From Promethearchaeota archaeon (GTDB lineage: Archaea > Asgardarchaeota > Lokiarchaeia > Helarchaeales > RDOG01), in NCBI GenBank assembly GCA_011365055.1, contig RDOG01000006.1:209895-273894 (forward strand): DNA of 64,000 nucleotides, given 5' to 3'. Below the pieces are notes generated by a model. It had not been told where the DNA came from and did no database searches. It saw nothing but the letters and a program-made list of their open reading frames with translations. Positions 18,230 through 27,159 of this stretch are shown here, piece by piece; the stretch's first letter is position 1; every line of letters begins with the position of its first letter. The translations under genes and the position numbers were made by a program.

Positions 18230-18957
18230 TTATAAATTTTTAAAATATTACAAATTTCAGTTAGGTTTTCAATAACATAATCAGGTTTAACGCTTAACTC
18301 GTGTTTTGTATTATGCTCTCTTAATATAAAGATCGTATTTATTTTTGCGTTTTTACCAGCTAATATATCTAATTCGGTGTCTCCAATAAAAAAAGTATTT
18401 TTTTTATTAATTTTAATCTTTTTTAATGCAAGTTCGATGCTTTTTGGATTGGGTTTTGCAATTTTTTGTTGTTGTGTGCCTAAAAATAACAAGATATCAA
18501 AAAAATTTTCCGATAGATTCAACTTTTTTAATTCCATTTGTGCAATTTTAGCGGGGGTATTGCTAATAATTCCCATTTTTATGTTTTTATATCTTTTTAA
18601 ATTTTCTAATATTTTTAAGGTATCAGGATATAAAAAACAAGTACCTTGATCAATCATTTTAACTCTTTCTTGATAATCCCTCTGATCAAAAGTATCCCAA
18701 AACTCTTTTATGTTAATTATTCCCCATCTTTTTAGAAATTTATCGAAATTTCTCCCTGATTTCCAAAAATTAGAAATTTCTTTCTCATTTAATTCCTTAT
18801 TTGTTAGCTCCTTTACTACTTGTTGTAACATTTCATTTAGAATTTTAAAAAAATCCTTAGGAACATGAACGATTTTACTTACTAATTAACGAAATTAGAA
18901 ATGTGTACCGTCCAAATCAAAGAGGATTCCAAATCTTTTTTTAAGAAAATCATTCAT
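18211..18957 (-). CDS. HAD-family phosphatase, interrupted by a 30-nt intron
   Basis: The gene starts at ATG 18957 (overlapping the cdc48 stop as ATGA) and codes FGILFDLDGT, the nucleophile motif of HAD hydrolases. It then meets two in-frame TAA codons (18895-18897 and 18886-18888). Removing 18873-18902 gives FDLDGTLVHVPKDFF and continues into the open frame that includes motif II (GIISNT), the motif III lysine (AKPNPKS) and motif IV (FFIGDTELDILAG). The spliced product has 238 residues. If unspliced, only a 206-residue piece from the internal ATG at 18831, lacking the nucleophile, could be made. The 3' end overlaps the tRNA-Leu 3' half by 19 bases on the other strand. Substrate unknown. Confidence 0.82.
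18873..18902 (-). other. 30-nt bulge-helix-bulge intron in HAD gene
   Basis: Reading the minus strand, the outer exon helix pairs UGGACG with CGUUCA (6 bp, one G-U). The central helix pairs UAC with GUA plus a G-A mismatch. The bulges are AC^A (5' site) and AA^U (3' site). The inner hairpin has 2 bp, a U-U mismatch, 6 bp (CUAAUU/AAUUAG) and a 5-nt loop. Cutting between bulge bases 2 and 3 removes exactly 30 nt and creates codon CTC, giving DLDGTLV. Both in-frame stops lie in the intron. Confidence 0.85.
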
Positions 18958-21148
18958 TATAACATTTCCTATCACAATATTTATCTGCAAATTCTTCAAA
19001 TTTGTTTTTTGTTTCTTCTGTTACAGTAGGTTTAATAACTTTTAAAGCATTATTAAAATTATCCTTAGAAACTTTATCATTTTGAGAATTTTCACTTAAT
19101 AACATCATAACTGCCTCTCTACATAAATTTTGTAAATCTGCGCCAGAATACCCTTTAGTTAATTTTGCTAATTCAGTAATTTCAACATCGGCTTCTAAAG
19201 GCATATTTTTCGTGTAAATTTCTAATATTTTATATCTTGCGTCAAAATCTGGCATTGGAACGTAAATTAATTTATCAAATCTTCCTGGTCTTAATAAGGC
19301 CTTATCAATCATATCAGGACGATTTGTTGCACCGATACATATGACCTGTTTTATATCTTGGAGCCCACTCATTTCTGTTAATAGTTGATTAACAACTGTA
19401 TCAGTGACTTTATTTGCTGAAGATTGACCTCTTTCTGGTGCCAATGCATCGATCTCATCTATAAATATAATACTTGGAGAAGTTTGTCTTGCTTTTCTAA
19501 AAATCTCTCTAATTGCTCTCTCTGATTCTCCTACCCATTTTGAAAATATCTCTGGACCTCTAATAGGTATAAAATTTGTCTCAGTATAGTTTGCAATGGC
19601 TTTTGCTATCAAAGTTTTACCGGTTCCTGGACAGCCGAACAATAATATTCCATTGATTGGAGTAATTCCATATTTTTCAAATATTTCCGGTTTTCTTAAA
19701 GGAAGATCAACAGCTTCGATTAATTGTGCCTTAACATCTTCTAAACCACCAACAGAATTCCAAGTTACGGATGATAACTCGATCATTATTTCCCTTAAAG
19801 CGGATGGTTCAACTATTTTCAAGGCATTTTCAAAATCATCTTCATTTACAGTAATCTCTAAAAGTGTTTCAGCAGGAATTTTATTATCATACATATTAAT
19901 CTTGTGTCTAAACCTTCTTAATGCAAACATGGCCGCTTCTCTACAAAGTGAAGCTAAATCTGCACCAACAAATCCATGAGTTCTTTTAGAAAAAGTCTCT
20001 AAATCTACATTTTCTAGAGGCATCCCTCTAGTATGTATTTGTAATACTTCTAATCTTCCATTCCTATCTGGAACCCCAATTTCAATTTCTCTATCAAATC
20101 TCCCAGGTCTTCTTAATGCCAAATCAATTGCATTTGGTCTATTACTAGCTGCAATAACGATAACATTATTTCTATATTTTAATCCATCCATTAAAGCTAA
20201 TAATTGAGCTACGACCCGACGTTCTACTTCTCCACTCACTTGTTCCCTTTTTGGAGCAATTGAATCAATTTCATCAATAAAAATAATGCTAGGAGCATTT
20301 TTTTCAGCATCATCAAAGATTTGTCTTATCCTCTTTTCAGATTCACCATAAAATTTACTCATAATTTCTGGACCATTAATTGATAGAAAATATGAATCAG
20401 ATTCATTTGCTACAGCTTTTGCTAATAAAGTTTTGCCGCATCCAGGTGGTCCATGTAATAAAACACCACTTGGAGGTTGTATTCCCAAACGATCAAATAA
20501 TTCTGGAAATCGCAGAGGTAGTTCTATCATTTCTCTAATACGAAGAATTCGATCATTTAATCCACCGATATCTTCGTAAGAAACTTCAGGGAAATGATCG
20601 GTTTCAATATTTTCAGGAAGAACAGGTAATATTTTTAATTCGGTAGTATCTTCAATTTTAATGATACCAGTTGGTCTAGTTTTAACGACAATATACTTCT
20701 TATCATTTAAGGAAAAGTCCTTAACAAGTGAAATTACATCTCTTGTTTTTAAAGGTCTTCCAAATAAAATTCTTTCCAAAGAATGTCCTATTTCATCAAT
20801 TAAATTAGCACTTATTCTTCCCCGAATAGGAGCTAATTGAACTTCTAATGCTGTCTTTACTTGAGCTTTTTTAATCTTTACAATATCACCGACCCCTGCT
20901 CCAATATTTGATCTTATTAATCCATCCATTCTAATTAATTTATGCCCTTTGTCATCTGTATTTCCTCTCAATGCAATTGCGCCGGTATTTTTTTTCCCTA
21001 GCAATTCGATAATTGAACCTGATTCTAAATCCATTTGATCCATGATTTCAGGATCTATTCTAACGCGACATTTTCCCACATCTATCTGTTCTGCTTCAGC
21101 AATCCTTAATGAACTCATATCTAATGCACACATTTCTAAAAACCACAT
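18950..21148 (-). CDS. cdc48: Cdc48/p97 AAA+ ATPase
   Basis: This protein has 732 residues with the full archaeal Cdc48 (VAT) layout: an N-domain with double-psi barrel (residues 11-185), D1 with Walker A GPPGCGKT at 233-240, and D2 with GCPGTGKT near 505-512. Each is followed by a Walker B IIFIDEID and arginine fingers (RPGRFD in both). It unfolds proteins for the proteasome. The reading frame opens at ATG 21148, but the family usually begins near [10 protein letters not shown], so internal ATGs at residues 6 or 11 are possible starts. The last codons overlap the ATG of the HAD gene, implying co-translation. Confidence 0.95.
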   Translation of the reverse strand: MWFLEMCALDMSSLRIAEAEQIDVGKCRVRIDPEIMDQMDLESGSIIELLGKKNTGAIALRGNTDDKGHKLIRMDGLIRSNIGAGVGDIVKIKKAQVKTALEVQLAPIRGRISANLIDEIGHSLERILFGRPLKTRDVISLVKDFSLNDKKYIVVKTRPTGIIKIEDTTELKILPVLPENIETDHFPEVSYEDIGGLNDRILRIREMIELPLRFPELFDRLGIQPPSGVLLHGPPGCGKTLLAKAVANESDSYFLSINGPEIMSKFYGESEKRIRQIFDDAEKNAPSIIFIDEIDSIAPKREQVSGEVERRVVAQLLALMDGLKYRNNVIVIAASNRPNAIDLALRRPGRFDREIEIGVPDRNGRLEVLQIHTRGMPLENVDLETFSKRTHGFVGADLASLCREAAMFALRRFRHKINMYDNKIPAETLLEITVNEDDFENALKIVEPSALREIMIELSSVTWNSVGGLEDVKAQLIEAVDLPLRKPEIFEKYGITPINGILLFGCPGTGKTLIAKAIANYTETNFIPIRGPEIFSKWVGESERAIREIFRKARQTSPSIIFIDEIDALAPERGQSSANKVTDTVVNQLLTEMSGLQDIKQVICIGATNRPDMIDKALLRPGRFDKLIYVPMPDFDARYKILEIYTKNMPLEADVEITELAKLTKGYSGADLQNLCREAVMMLLSENSQNDKVSKDNFNNALKVIKPTVTEETKNKFEEFADKYCDRKCYNE

Positions 21149-21386
21149 TTAAATTTAGTTGATTTTTAACAGTTTATAAATAGTTTAAATGTAATTTTTT
21201 TAACCTATTTCTTTTATTTTATATTGGTCAGAAATTTCTTTAATAAAAGATTAATAAATCTTATTTTTCTTTTTTGAATTACATCTTTTATCATTTAAAT
21301 TTATAGAGATTTGACGATTATAATGCATTTGTTTGGTTTAAATATCATTTTTTTTAAAAATTAAATAAAAAGGAATAGAATAAAAA

Positions 21387-21998
21387 TTGTTTATTGATTT
21401 TGGTTCGAGAGTCATACAAATTAAGATTGTTTTATATGGTCCTGCAATGAGTGGAAAAACTACAGCTTTAAATCTATTATTTAAAAAATTTAATTCACCT
21501 TTGATTTCAATAAATACTTCTCATACTCAAGAAGCAAGGACATTATTTTATGATTATGGATATATCGTAATGAATATAGGAAATTGGTCTTTAAAATTGA
21601 ATTTATGGTCAGCAACTGGTCAAGATTTCTATTGCATGACAAGATCAACAGTACTTCAAGGAACTGATGGAATTTTATTTATGGCAGATTCCCAAAATCG
21701 CGTGTTAGAAGAAAATATAAAAAGTTATAAGGAATTAAAAGATTTTTTTGGACATAATTTAGAGAATAACATTCCAGTTGTAATCTGTTTGAATAAAAGG
21801 GATTTGAAAAACGTTATATCATTTGAAAAATTTAAAGAAGTATTTTCAATTTTATCTAAATCTGTTATTTTTGAAACAATCGCTCTTAGGAATGGTAAAA
21901 ATGTATATCAATCCTTTAATTTGTTATTTAGGCAGATATTAGAATTTCATAAAGATATTTATAATACAATCCAAAAAGAAATTAGTTTTGACAATTAA
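21387..21998 (+). CDS. MglA-like small GTPase
   Basis: This protein has 203 residues from TTG 21387; no ATG is available before the P-loop. G1 is GPAMSGKTT at residues 18-26 and G4 is NKRD near 135. The G3 region is WSATGQDFYC, in which the usual Asp of DxxGQ is replaced by Ser, as in MglA- and gliding-type GTPases. MglA-like proteins set cell polarity in bacteria with an MglB roadblock partner. Here a roadblock gene lies immediately downstream in convergent orientation. The GTPase at 26594 is a close paralogue. Confidence 0.82.
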   Translation: MFIDFGSRVIQIKIVLYGPAMSGKTTALNLLFKKFNSPLISINTSHTQEARTLFYDYGYIVMNIGNWSLKLNLWSATGQDFYCMTRSTVLQGTDGILFMADSQNRVLEENIKSYKELKDFFGHNLENNIPVVICLNKRDLKNVISFEKFKEVFSILSKSVIFETIALRNGKNVYQSFNLLFRQILEFHKDIYNTIQKEISFDN

Positions 21999-22004
21999 TG
22001 TTAT

Positions 22005-22382
22005 TTAAATAAAAAAAAGCTTAATTTTATTTTTAATTTTATTTATCTTTCGTTTATAATATCGAATATTAGGTGGTAAAATTGAAATAAATATCATTGA
22101 CTTCGAATTCTTGATTTTTTCATCATCCATTCTTGTTACATACACTTTCATTTCATTTAATGAAAGAAGAGCTTCTTTATAAAAATTATTATCTGAATTG
22201 AAAATATTTGCCGCATCAGCAGCAACTGATTCTAAATCAATGTTATTTGATAAATCTCTACTTGATAATATGATGAGTCCATCATCTGAAATGACTAGAG
22301 ATCCAAAAATGCCTATTTTTTGATTAAATGCATTTAAAAAATTTTCTAATTCACTAATATCCTTACAGTTTAATAAATCCAA
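22005..22382 (-). CDS. Roadblock/LC7-like protein
   Basis: This protein has about 125 residues. The body GIFGSLVISDDGLIILSSRD followed by helix DLESVAADAANIF and strand MKVYVTRMD is the roadblock/LC7 pattern. I place the start at TTG 22382 because GGTGA sits 5 nt before it, the arrangement used elsewhere in this window; an ATG at 22394 is the alternative. The C-terminus is a basic helix. It is convergent with the MglA-like GTPase (6 bases between stops) and may be its activator or partner, like MglB. Confidence 0.7.
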   Translation of the reverse strand: MDLLNCKDISELENFLNAFNQKIGIFGSLVISDDGLIILSSRDLSNNIDLESVAADAANIFNSDNNFYKEALLSLNEMKVYVTRMDDEKIKNSKSMIFISILPPNIRYYKRKINKIKNKIKLFFI

Positions 22383-22553
22383 ATATTTCACCATTCTTTT
22401 TTTTTTAAAAAAATATTTAAACTACCCAAGTTTTAATAAAATTTTGAAGATATACTATTTATTAATTTGTATTATTCTAATTTTTTCAATATTTCTTCTA
22501 ATATTTTTTATTCTAACAATTTTAATTTCAATTTATAGTATTAATATGAAAAA

Positions 22554-22694
22554 TTATTTTATTAAAAACGTTTCAATATTAATTAATTCTTCTAATAACT
22601 CTAAACTTTTTAATAATAGCGGAATACCTATCAATGCAGCAATAGTTAAGCTAATTGCTATTAATAATGCTTTTTCTAGTGTAAGTTCAACCAT
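22554..22694 (-). CDS. Single-span micro membrane protein
   Basis: This short frame codes 46 residues: VELTLEKALLIAISLTIAAL, then a hydrophobic stretch to about residue 28 and a charged amphipathic tail. It has one membrane segment and resembles the 56-residue protein at 42678-42848 (shared T-x-E-x-ALLI start of the helix). That similarity favours this strand over the overlapping plus-strand frame. No strong ribosome-binding site is seen; the message may be leaderless. Function unknown. Confidence 0.45.
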   Translation of the reverse strand: MVELTLEKALLIAISLTIAALIGIPLLLKSLELLEELINIETFLIK

Positions 22695-22776
22695 TATTTT
22701 TTTTTAAAATTAAATTATAAAAAGACAACTTATTTAATTATATCAAGTATTTAACAATTTTAAGGATTATAGAAGG

Positions 22777-22879
22777 TGCGATTACCGGGAATTTCACCCA
22801 AAATCAATAAAATAATGAGTTTTGAACCCGGGTTTGAAGGATGGGAACCTCCAGTCCTAGACCACTAGACTATAATCGC
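22777..22879 (-). tRNA. tRNA-Gly (CCC) with T-loop intron
   Basis: On the minus strand the acceptor stem pairs GCGATTA (from 22879) with TAATCGC (ending 22778), with discriminator A at 22777. The D-arm has GTC/GAC. The anticodon stem GGAGG/CCTTC encloses TTCCCAT, with anticodon CCC at 22843-22845. The T-stem CCGGG/CCCGG is interrupted inside its loop by 30 nt. After removal the loop is TTCAAAT, a normal 7-base T-loop. The CCA end is not fully encoded (ACCT). Confidence 0.93.
22791..22820 (-). other. 30-nt BHB intron in tRNA-Gly T-loop
   Basis: The fold is a textbook 3-4-3 bulge-helix-bulge. The T-stem is the outer helix. The central helix is UUCA/UGAA (4 bp perfect), the bulges are AA^A and AU^U, and the inner helix begins CUCA/UGGG. 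Splicing between bulge bases 2 and 3 yields the 7-base T-loop TTCAAAT. This is the clearest of the four introns in the window and serves as the reference for the others. Confidence 0.9.
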
Positions 22880-22992
22880 ATTTTTATGTTTTTTTTAAAA
22901 AGTATAATATTCAGTATCCTTTGAATTTTATAAATTTTTATATTAGAAATAAGTATTAACTTAATTCAAGCAAATTTTAGGATAATAAAATA

Positions 22993-23550
22993 ATGTTTTT
23001 TAAACTCAAGAATTTATTAAACAAGCTTGCTTTTTATACAAAATTTGAAAGAATGGATATGATTGAATTTTATAAGACTGAAATTCAAAAGAATTTAATG
23101 CCGATAAGAAGTTTTGAAAGAGATTTTAATGAAATTTGGACAAATTGGGCAAAAAAAAATAGTAAATCAGAGGTAGCAAAATTTTTTAAAGAAAAAGGAG
23201 ATAAGTTATTAATAAGATGGCTCACTGAGGTTTTTCCATTTAATAATAGGAAATTAGATGTAAAATTTTTTGAGGGGGGAACGACTGTTGATATTATCTT
23301 AAAAATAACTTATGCTTTTTCTAATGAAGAATTGTTTTTTGTTGAAAAAATAATTTCAGAAAATAAAATTGATTTATCTCCTCAAATAGCTTTGGTTAGA
23401 AGTTTTGCTGAACTAATTCTAATATTTCCAATAATTTGGAATGAAATTATTGGATATGAATTTACTATTATGCCTGAAAACGAAAAAGAAGAATTAAAAA
23501 AAGACGGTTTAAATCTACTAATGGAATTTTCTTCGAGACCATATTATTAA
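22993..23550 (+). CDS. Uncharacterised alpha/beta protein
   Basis: This protein has 185 residues with an amphipathic N-terminal helix (MFFKLKNLLNKLAFYTKFER) and a hydrophobic C-terminal half (IALVRSFAELILIFPIIWNEIIGYEF). It has no nucleotide-binding or catalytic motif that I recognise. A weak AGGATAATAAA lies before the ATG. It is convergent with prs, with 8 bases between stops. Confidence 0.55.
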   Translation: MFFKLKNLLNKLAFYTKFERMDMIEFYKTEIQKNLMPIRSFERDFNEIWTNWAKKNSKSEVAKFFKEKGDKLLIRWLTEVFPFNNRKLDVKFFEGGTTVDIILKITYAFSNEELFFVEKIISENKIDLSPQIALVRSFAELILIFPIIWNEIIGYEFTIMPENEKEELKKDGLNLLMEFSSRPYY

Positions 23551-23558
23551 AAGAAATT

Positions 23559-24452
23559 TTATGAAAAATTTTTTTTAATAAATTTAACTATAGAGGTGCT
23601 TAAAGAAATACTACTACATTCGGATGGTATTGCATCAGTTCCAATTATTTTTTTTGCCCCTGCATTTAATATCCTTGTTTTTGCATCTGAAATTAGTAAT
23701 GGGTGTGTACATGCCGCATAAATATCTCTTGCTCCTTGAGATCTCGCCATTTCAATGCCTTTCACCATTGTTCCACCAGTTGAAATAATATCATCGATAA
23801 AAACAACGTCTCTGTTTTTTACTGATAAATCTTTTAATGATGTTTTAATTTCACCAGTTATTTTTGATCTTTCTTTTTCTAAATAAGTATAATCAGAAGC
23901 TAACAGATCTGCTAATTCTTTTGCTTTATCTTGTGCACCCTTGTCTGGTGCGATAATTAAAGGTTTTAATAAACTATACTCCTTTAATAATTCAGCAATT
24001 AAAGGAATTGCACTTAAATTTATAAAAGAATAATTTTTGAAGAAATTTTCTATTATTCTTGAATGTATGTCAAAACTCACAAAAAATTTTGCACGATCAG
24101 AAGAGATACTGTCTATTATCTTGCAGATTAATTTTGAACTTAAAGATTCACCTTCTAAAAATCTTTTGTCTTGCCTACTATAAGCGAAATAAGGAATAAT
24201 TAAAGATAAACTTTTCGGATTCATATTAATTATTGCTTCTATCATAAAAAATAACTCTATTAAATTATCATTTTGAGGAAAGGATGTGGTTTGAATTAAT
24301 AACACGTCCTTATCTGCTACATTATCCTCAATTTTTACATATTGCTCTCCATCTGGAAATTTTTTAAATTTTACTAAAGAAGGTTTTATATTAAGAGAAA
24401 TAGCAACATTTAAGCCCAAAATTTGAGAAGAGGGACCAGGAATAATCTTCAT
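23559..24452 (-). CDS. prs: Ribose-phosphate pyrophosphokinase
   Basis: This protein has 297 residues from ATG 24452, which is 7 nt after GGAGGA; an upstream ATG at 24467 would lie in that site. It makes PRPP from ribose-5-phosphate and ATP. The ATP-binding segment KFPDGEQYVKIE is near residue 35, the catalytic loop RQDKRF follows, and the PRPP-binding signature DDIISTGGT is near 215. Archaeal short-form length fits. It is a housekeeping gene with no operon partner on this strand. Confidence 0.93.
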   Translation of the reverse strand: MKIIPGPSSQILGLNVAISLNIKPSLVKFKKFPDGEQYVKIEDNVADKDVLLIQTTSFPQNDNLIELFFMIEAIINMNPKSLSLIIPYFAYSRQDKRFLEGESLSSKLICKIIDSISSDRAKFFVSFDIHSRIIENFFKNYSFINLSAIPLIAELLKEYSLLKPLIIAPDKGAQDKAKELADLLASDYTYLEKERSKITGEIKTSLKDLSVKNRDVVFIDDIISTGGTMVKGIEMARSQGARDIYAACTHPLLISDAKTRILNAGAKKIIGTDAIPSECSSISLSTSIVKFIKKNFS

Positions 24453-24688
24453 TATAAATTCCTCCATTTTAATAAATACAAATTTTTAAATTAAACTATT
24501 TTTTCTTTTCTAAACCTCTTTTTATAAGTTATGATTCTAACTATCTTTATTTTCTCTTTTATTATTTATCTTTTTTAATTTAAAATTTAGGTTCAATAGA
24601 GACTTTTGTGTAGTTTTTATAGAGAATTTTGTAACAATAAAAAGGATCTCAAATAATTAAAAATACTTTAACTTTACGAGTGGTATAA

Positions 24689-25666
24689 ATGAAAAATCTC
24701 GTTTTAGATATTAAAAAACATTTAAAAATAATTAAAAATATTTATGGAGTAGAAAATGTAGTATTAACTCAAAGAGATGGGCAACCAATTGAAAGTAGTG
24801 GTGTTTGGCTATCAAAAAATGAAATTTTTGGAGTTTGTTCATCCACTTCCGCTATATTTAATGTTGCAGAATTATTACATAAAGATTGTTTAAATTATAT
24901 TTTAATTGATGGAAAAAGAGCAAAGATTTTAATAACTCCCATTTATATTGAGAATAATACCGAAATTTTTAATCAAAATTCAAATAGAGCAGAATTTTTT
25001 ATAGCAATTACTACTCGACCACAAGTAAACTTAGGCGGCATCTTTATTAAATTGAAAAAAAAATTGGAGATTATTGGAAAAATAATTTCTGAATCTAAAT
25101 ATGATTTTAAACCACCTTTAAGGTCATTTTCAGAAAAAGAAATTGAAAATATTCTAAACTCTTTTAGCGTAAAAAATCAGCAAGAAATAGCATCTGATAA
25201 ATTTATCGATACATTTACGTTTAAATTAGACATAAGTATTTCAAATAAAATAAGGGATGTTGTTTTTGATTTTTCAAAAAATGTCCCAGGAGTAAATTTA
25301 GCAATAGTAGCACTTAATGGAGGATATTCCTTATGTAAATTTTCTTTGGATCCACTTATTGATTCTGAGGGTGCATTACCTTTTAGCTTATTTGATACTA
25401 GTAGAAGAATTATTTGGATGTTAAAAAAAACAGAAATTAATAATGTTTTGTGTGATTGTAAAAAATATAATCATTTCACATATGGTTTGTTGAAGGGTTC
25501 AATTTTTAGCACTTACATTTCAAAAAATAATGAAAAAAGATTAGGATTATTAAGATTAATGATTCCTCAATATGTTAATAGTTTACAATCTTATTTACAA
25601 GAAGCTAGTAAAAAATCTATAGATTCTTTTGATATTAATCAACTTTTAGAGGAACTTAATCTATGA
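24689..25666 (+). CDS. Tandem roadblock-like protein
   Basis: This protein has 325 residues. The first 125 follow the roadblock pattern (GVENVVLTQRDGQPIESSGV, a helix with SAIFNVAELL, then ILIDGKRAKILITPIY and IAITTRP). The second half repeats it more loosely (GVNLAIVALNGGYSLCKFS). It heads a three-gene unit with the unknown gene at 25677 and the MglA-like GTPase at 26594. Spacing is tight (10 bases, then overlap), suggesting that the three products act together, the roadblock protein as a GTPase regulator. Confidence 0.62.
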   Translation: MKNLVLDIKKHLKIIKNIYGVENVVLTQRDGQPIESSGVWLSKNEIFGVCSSTSAIFNVAELLHKDCLNYILIDGKRAKILITPIYIENNTEIFNQNSNRAEFFIAITTRPQVNLGGIFIKLKKKLEIIGKIISESKYDFKPPLRSFSEKEIENILNSFSVKNQQEIASDKFIDTFTFKLDISISNKIRDVVFDFSKNVPGVNLAIVALNGGYSLCKFSLDPLIDSEGALPFSLFDTSRRIIWMLKKTEINNVLCDCKKYNHFTYGLLKGSIFSTYISKNNEKRLGLLRLMIPQYVNSLQSYLQEASKKSIDSFDINQLLEELNL

Positions 25667-25676
25667 TGGGATAAAA

Positions 25677-26579
25677 ATGGAAGAATCTTATTCTTTAAAA
25701 AATCTTATTAAATATTTAGGGGAAAATAACTTTACTATTTTATTATATTCTTTATTAAATAGAATACCAATTTTTGTTGTTGGAGAAATAGATGATGAAA
25801 TTAATGATTTAATTAATTCGATAATATCTCTTGTACCACATCGTAATGATGTTGTGTTTTATTCAGATTTTATTGACCCAGAGGATTATTCTCTTATGAT
25901 TGAAGAAGAATTGAACAATTTTAACATTCCAAGACTCATCATATGTTGCCCAACAACAGCTTCAAATATCGCTATTGAAAAAATCTCAAATCTTACAGGT
26001 TGGATATTGGGTATTAAATTTAATGAATCTTTTTCATATAGTAAAATTTTCGATAAATTATCAAATCGCTTAGATTTCTTTCTTATATTAAATATATTGA
26101 ATGATAAAATTCAAATCGAATCAAAAGGACTCAATTTTAATCAAATTGATTTAAGTTTTGAAAAAAAACTTATTATTAAATCAATTGAAAAAACTGAAAT
26201 TGCTTTGGAAAAAATGAAAAGAGTATTGAATAAAAAAATTAAGGATTCAATCAATTCACAAATACTTAATTCTATTATGAATTTTGAATTAGAAGAAAAT
26301 AAAATACAAGCAAATATATTTAGGGAGGAAATTCAAGCATTTGTTCATGCTAGCATTAGGGCATTAGCTATCTTATCTAGGATTGATTTACTTAGAGAAC
26401 TTGGCATAAGAATCCAATTGGCAGACAAAACCCTTTTACAAACAATTGATTATGAAAATATTAAATGTCAAAGGTTATTAAGGTTTATTAAATCAGAATA
26501 TGGGGTAAATTTTGAAAAATGTATAAATATGGGATGGAAGAATAGATTTGGGGATCAAATAGAAAGTTCATGGGGTTAG
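25677..26579 (+). CDS. Uncharacterised protein in GTPase-roadblock operon
   Basis: This protein has 300 residues. The first 130 have an alternating strand-helix pattern (IPIFVVGEIDDEINDLINSI, RLIICCPTTASNIAIEKIS), like a Rossmann-type or DUF with a degenerate nucleotide site, but no Walker motif. The C-terminal half is helical. Its 3' end overlaps the RBS region of the following GTPase (its stop at 26579, next ATG 26594). It is probably an effector or scaffold of that GTPase, inferred from operon position only. Confidence 0.6.
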   Translation: MEESYSLKNLIKYLGENNFTILLYSLLNRIPIFVVGEIDDEINDLINSIISLVPHRNDVVFYSDFIDPEDYSLMIEEELNNFNIPRLIICCPTTASNIAIEKISNLTGWILGIKFNESFSYSKIFDKLSNRLDFFLILNILNDKIQIESKGLNFNQIDLSFEKKLIIKSIEKTEIALEKMKRVLNKKIKDSINSQILNSIMNFELEENKIQANIFREEIQAFVHASIRALAILSRIDLLRELGIRIQLADKTLLQTIDYENIKCQRLLRFIKSEYGVNFEKCINMGWKNRFGDQIESSWG

Positions 26580-26593
26580 ATGGAGGTCTAAAT

Positions 26594-27157
26594 ATGTTTA
26601 TAGATTATGGAAAAAGAACAATAATGATAAAAATAGTATATTGGGGCGGAGCCATGTCAGGTAAAACAACTTCTGTTAAATATATTTTTCAAAAATATAA
26701 TTTTCAGAGAGCTTTAAAATCCATTGAAACAACAAGTGGTCGAACTTTATTTTTTGATTTTGGTGAATTAATTATTAATAGAGGTCAATGGAAATTCCAA
26801 ATTAATTTATGGACAGCTACAGGACAAGATTTTTATTGTGAAACAAGACCTACCGTCTTATCTGGTGTTGATGGCATTGTTTTTATTATTGATGGACAAA
26901 AAAAATTAATTGCTGATAATCTTAGAAGCCTTAATGAACTAAAAAAATTACTTGGCCCTAAAATAGATGATTTACCATTAATTTTTTGTTTAAATAAGAT
27001 AGATCTTAATGAAGTTATTTCGATTAAAGATTTAAAAGAATATATTAATTTCCATGGTAATTTTAGATTTTTTGAAACCATAGCTACTTCAGGTTATAAT
27101 GTGATTGATGCTTTTGAAATAATGATAAAAGAAATTTTTAATGCAGCAAAAAAATAG
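26594..27157 (+). CDS. MglA-like small GTPase
   Basis: This protein has about 187 residues. The start at ATG 26594 is set by GGAGGT 6 nt upstream; a longer in-frame start would overlap the previous gene. G1 is GGAMSGKTT, G3 is WTATGQDFYC (Thr in place of the usual Asp), and G4 is NKID. It is paralogous to the GTPase at 21387, sharing FID(F/Y)G at the N-terminus and the ATGQDFYC switch. It is the last gene of the roadblock operon beginning at 24689. Confidence 0.85.
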   Translation: MFIDYGKRTIMIKIVYWGGAMSGKTTSVKYIFQKYNFQRALKSIETTSGRTLFFDFGELIINRGQWKFQINLWTATGQDFYCETRPTVLSGVDGIVFIIDGQKKLIADNLRSLNELKKLLGPKIDDLPLIFCLNKIDLNEVISIKDLKEYINFHGNFRFFETIATSGYNVIDAFEIMIKEIFNAAKK

Positions 27158-27159
27158 AA

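Noticed and set aside
18831..18957. HAD gene as a decayed pseudogene
   Set aside because: The remainder of the gene is intact, and a BHB excision at standard positions yields the expected DLDGTLV motif; decay is the fallback if RNA data show no splicing.
22444..22707. Plus-strand hydrophobic frame of 87 codons
   Set aside because: It is a low-complexity A+T shadow opposite the 46-residue minus-strand frame, which has a paralogue; no ribosome-binding site.
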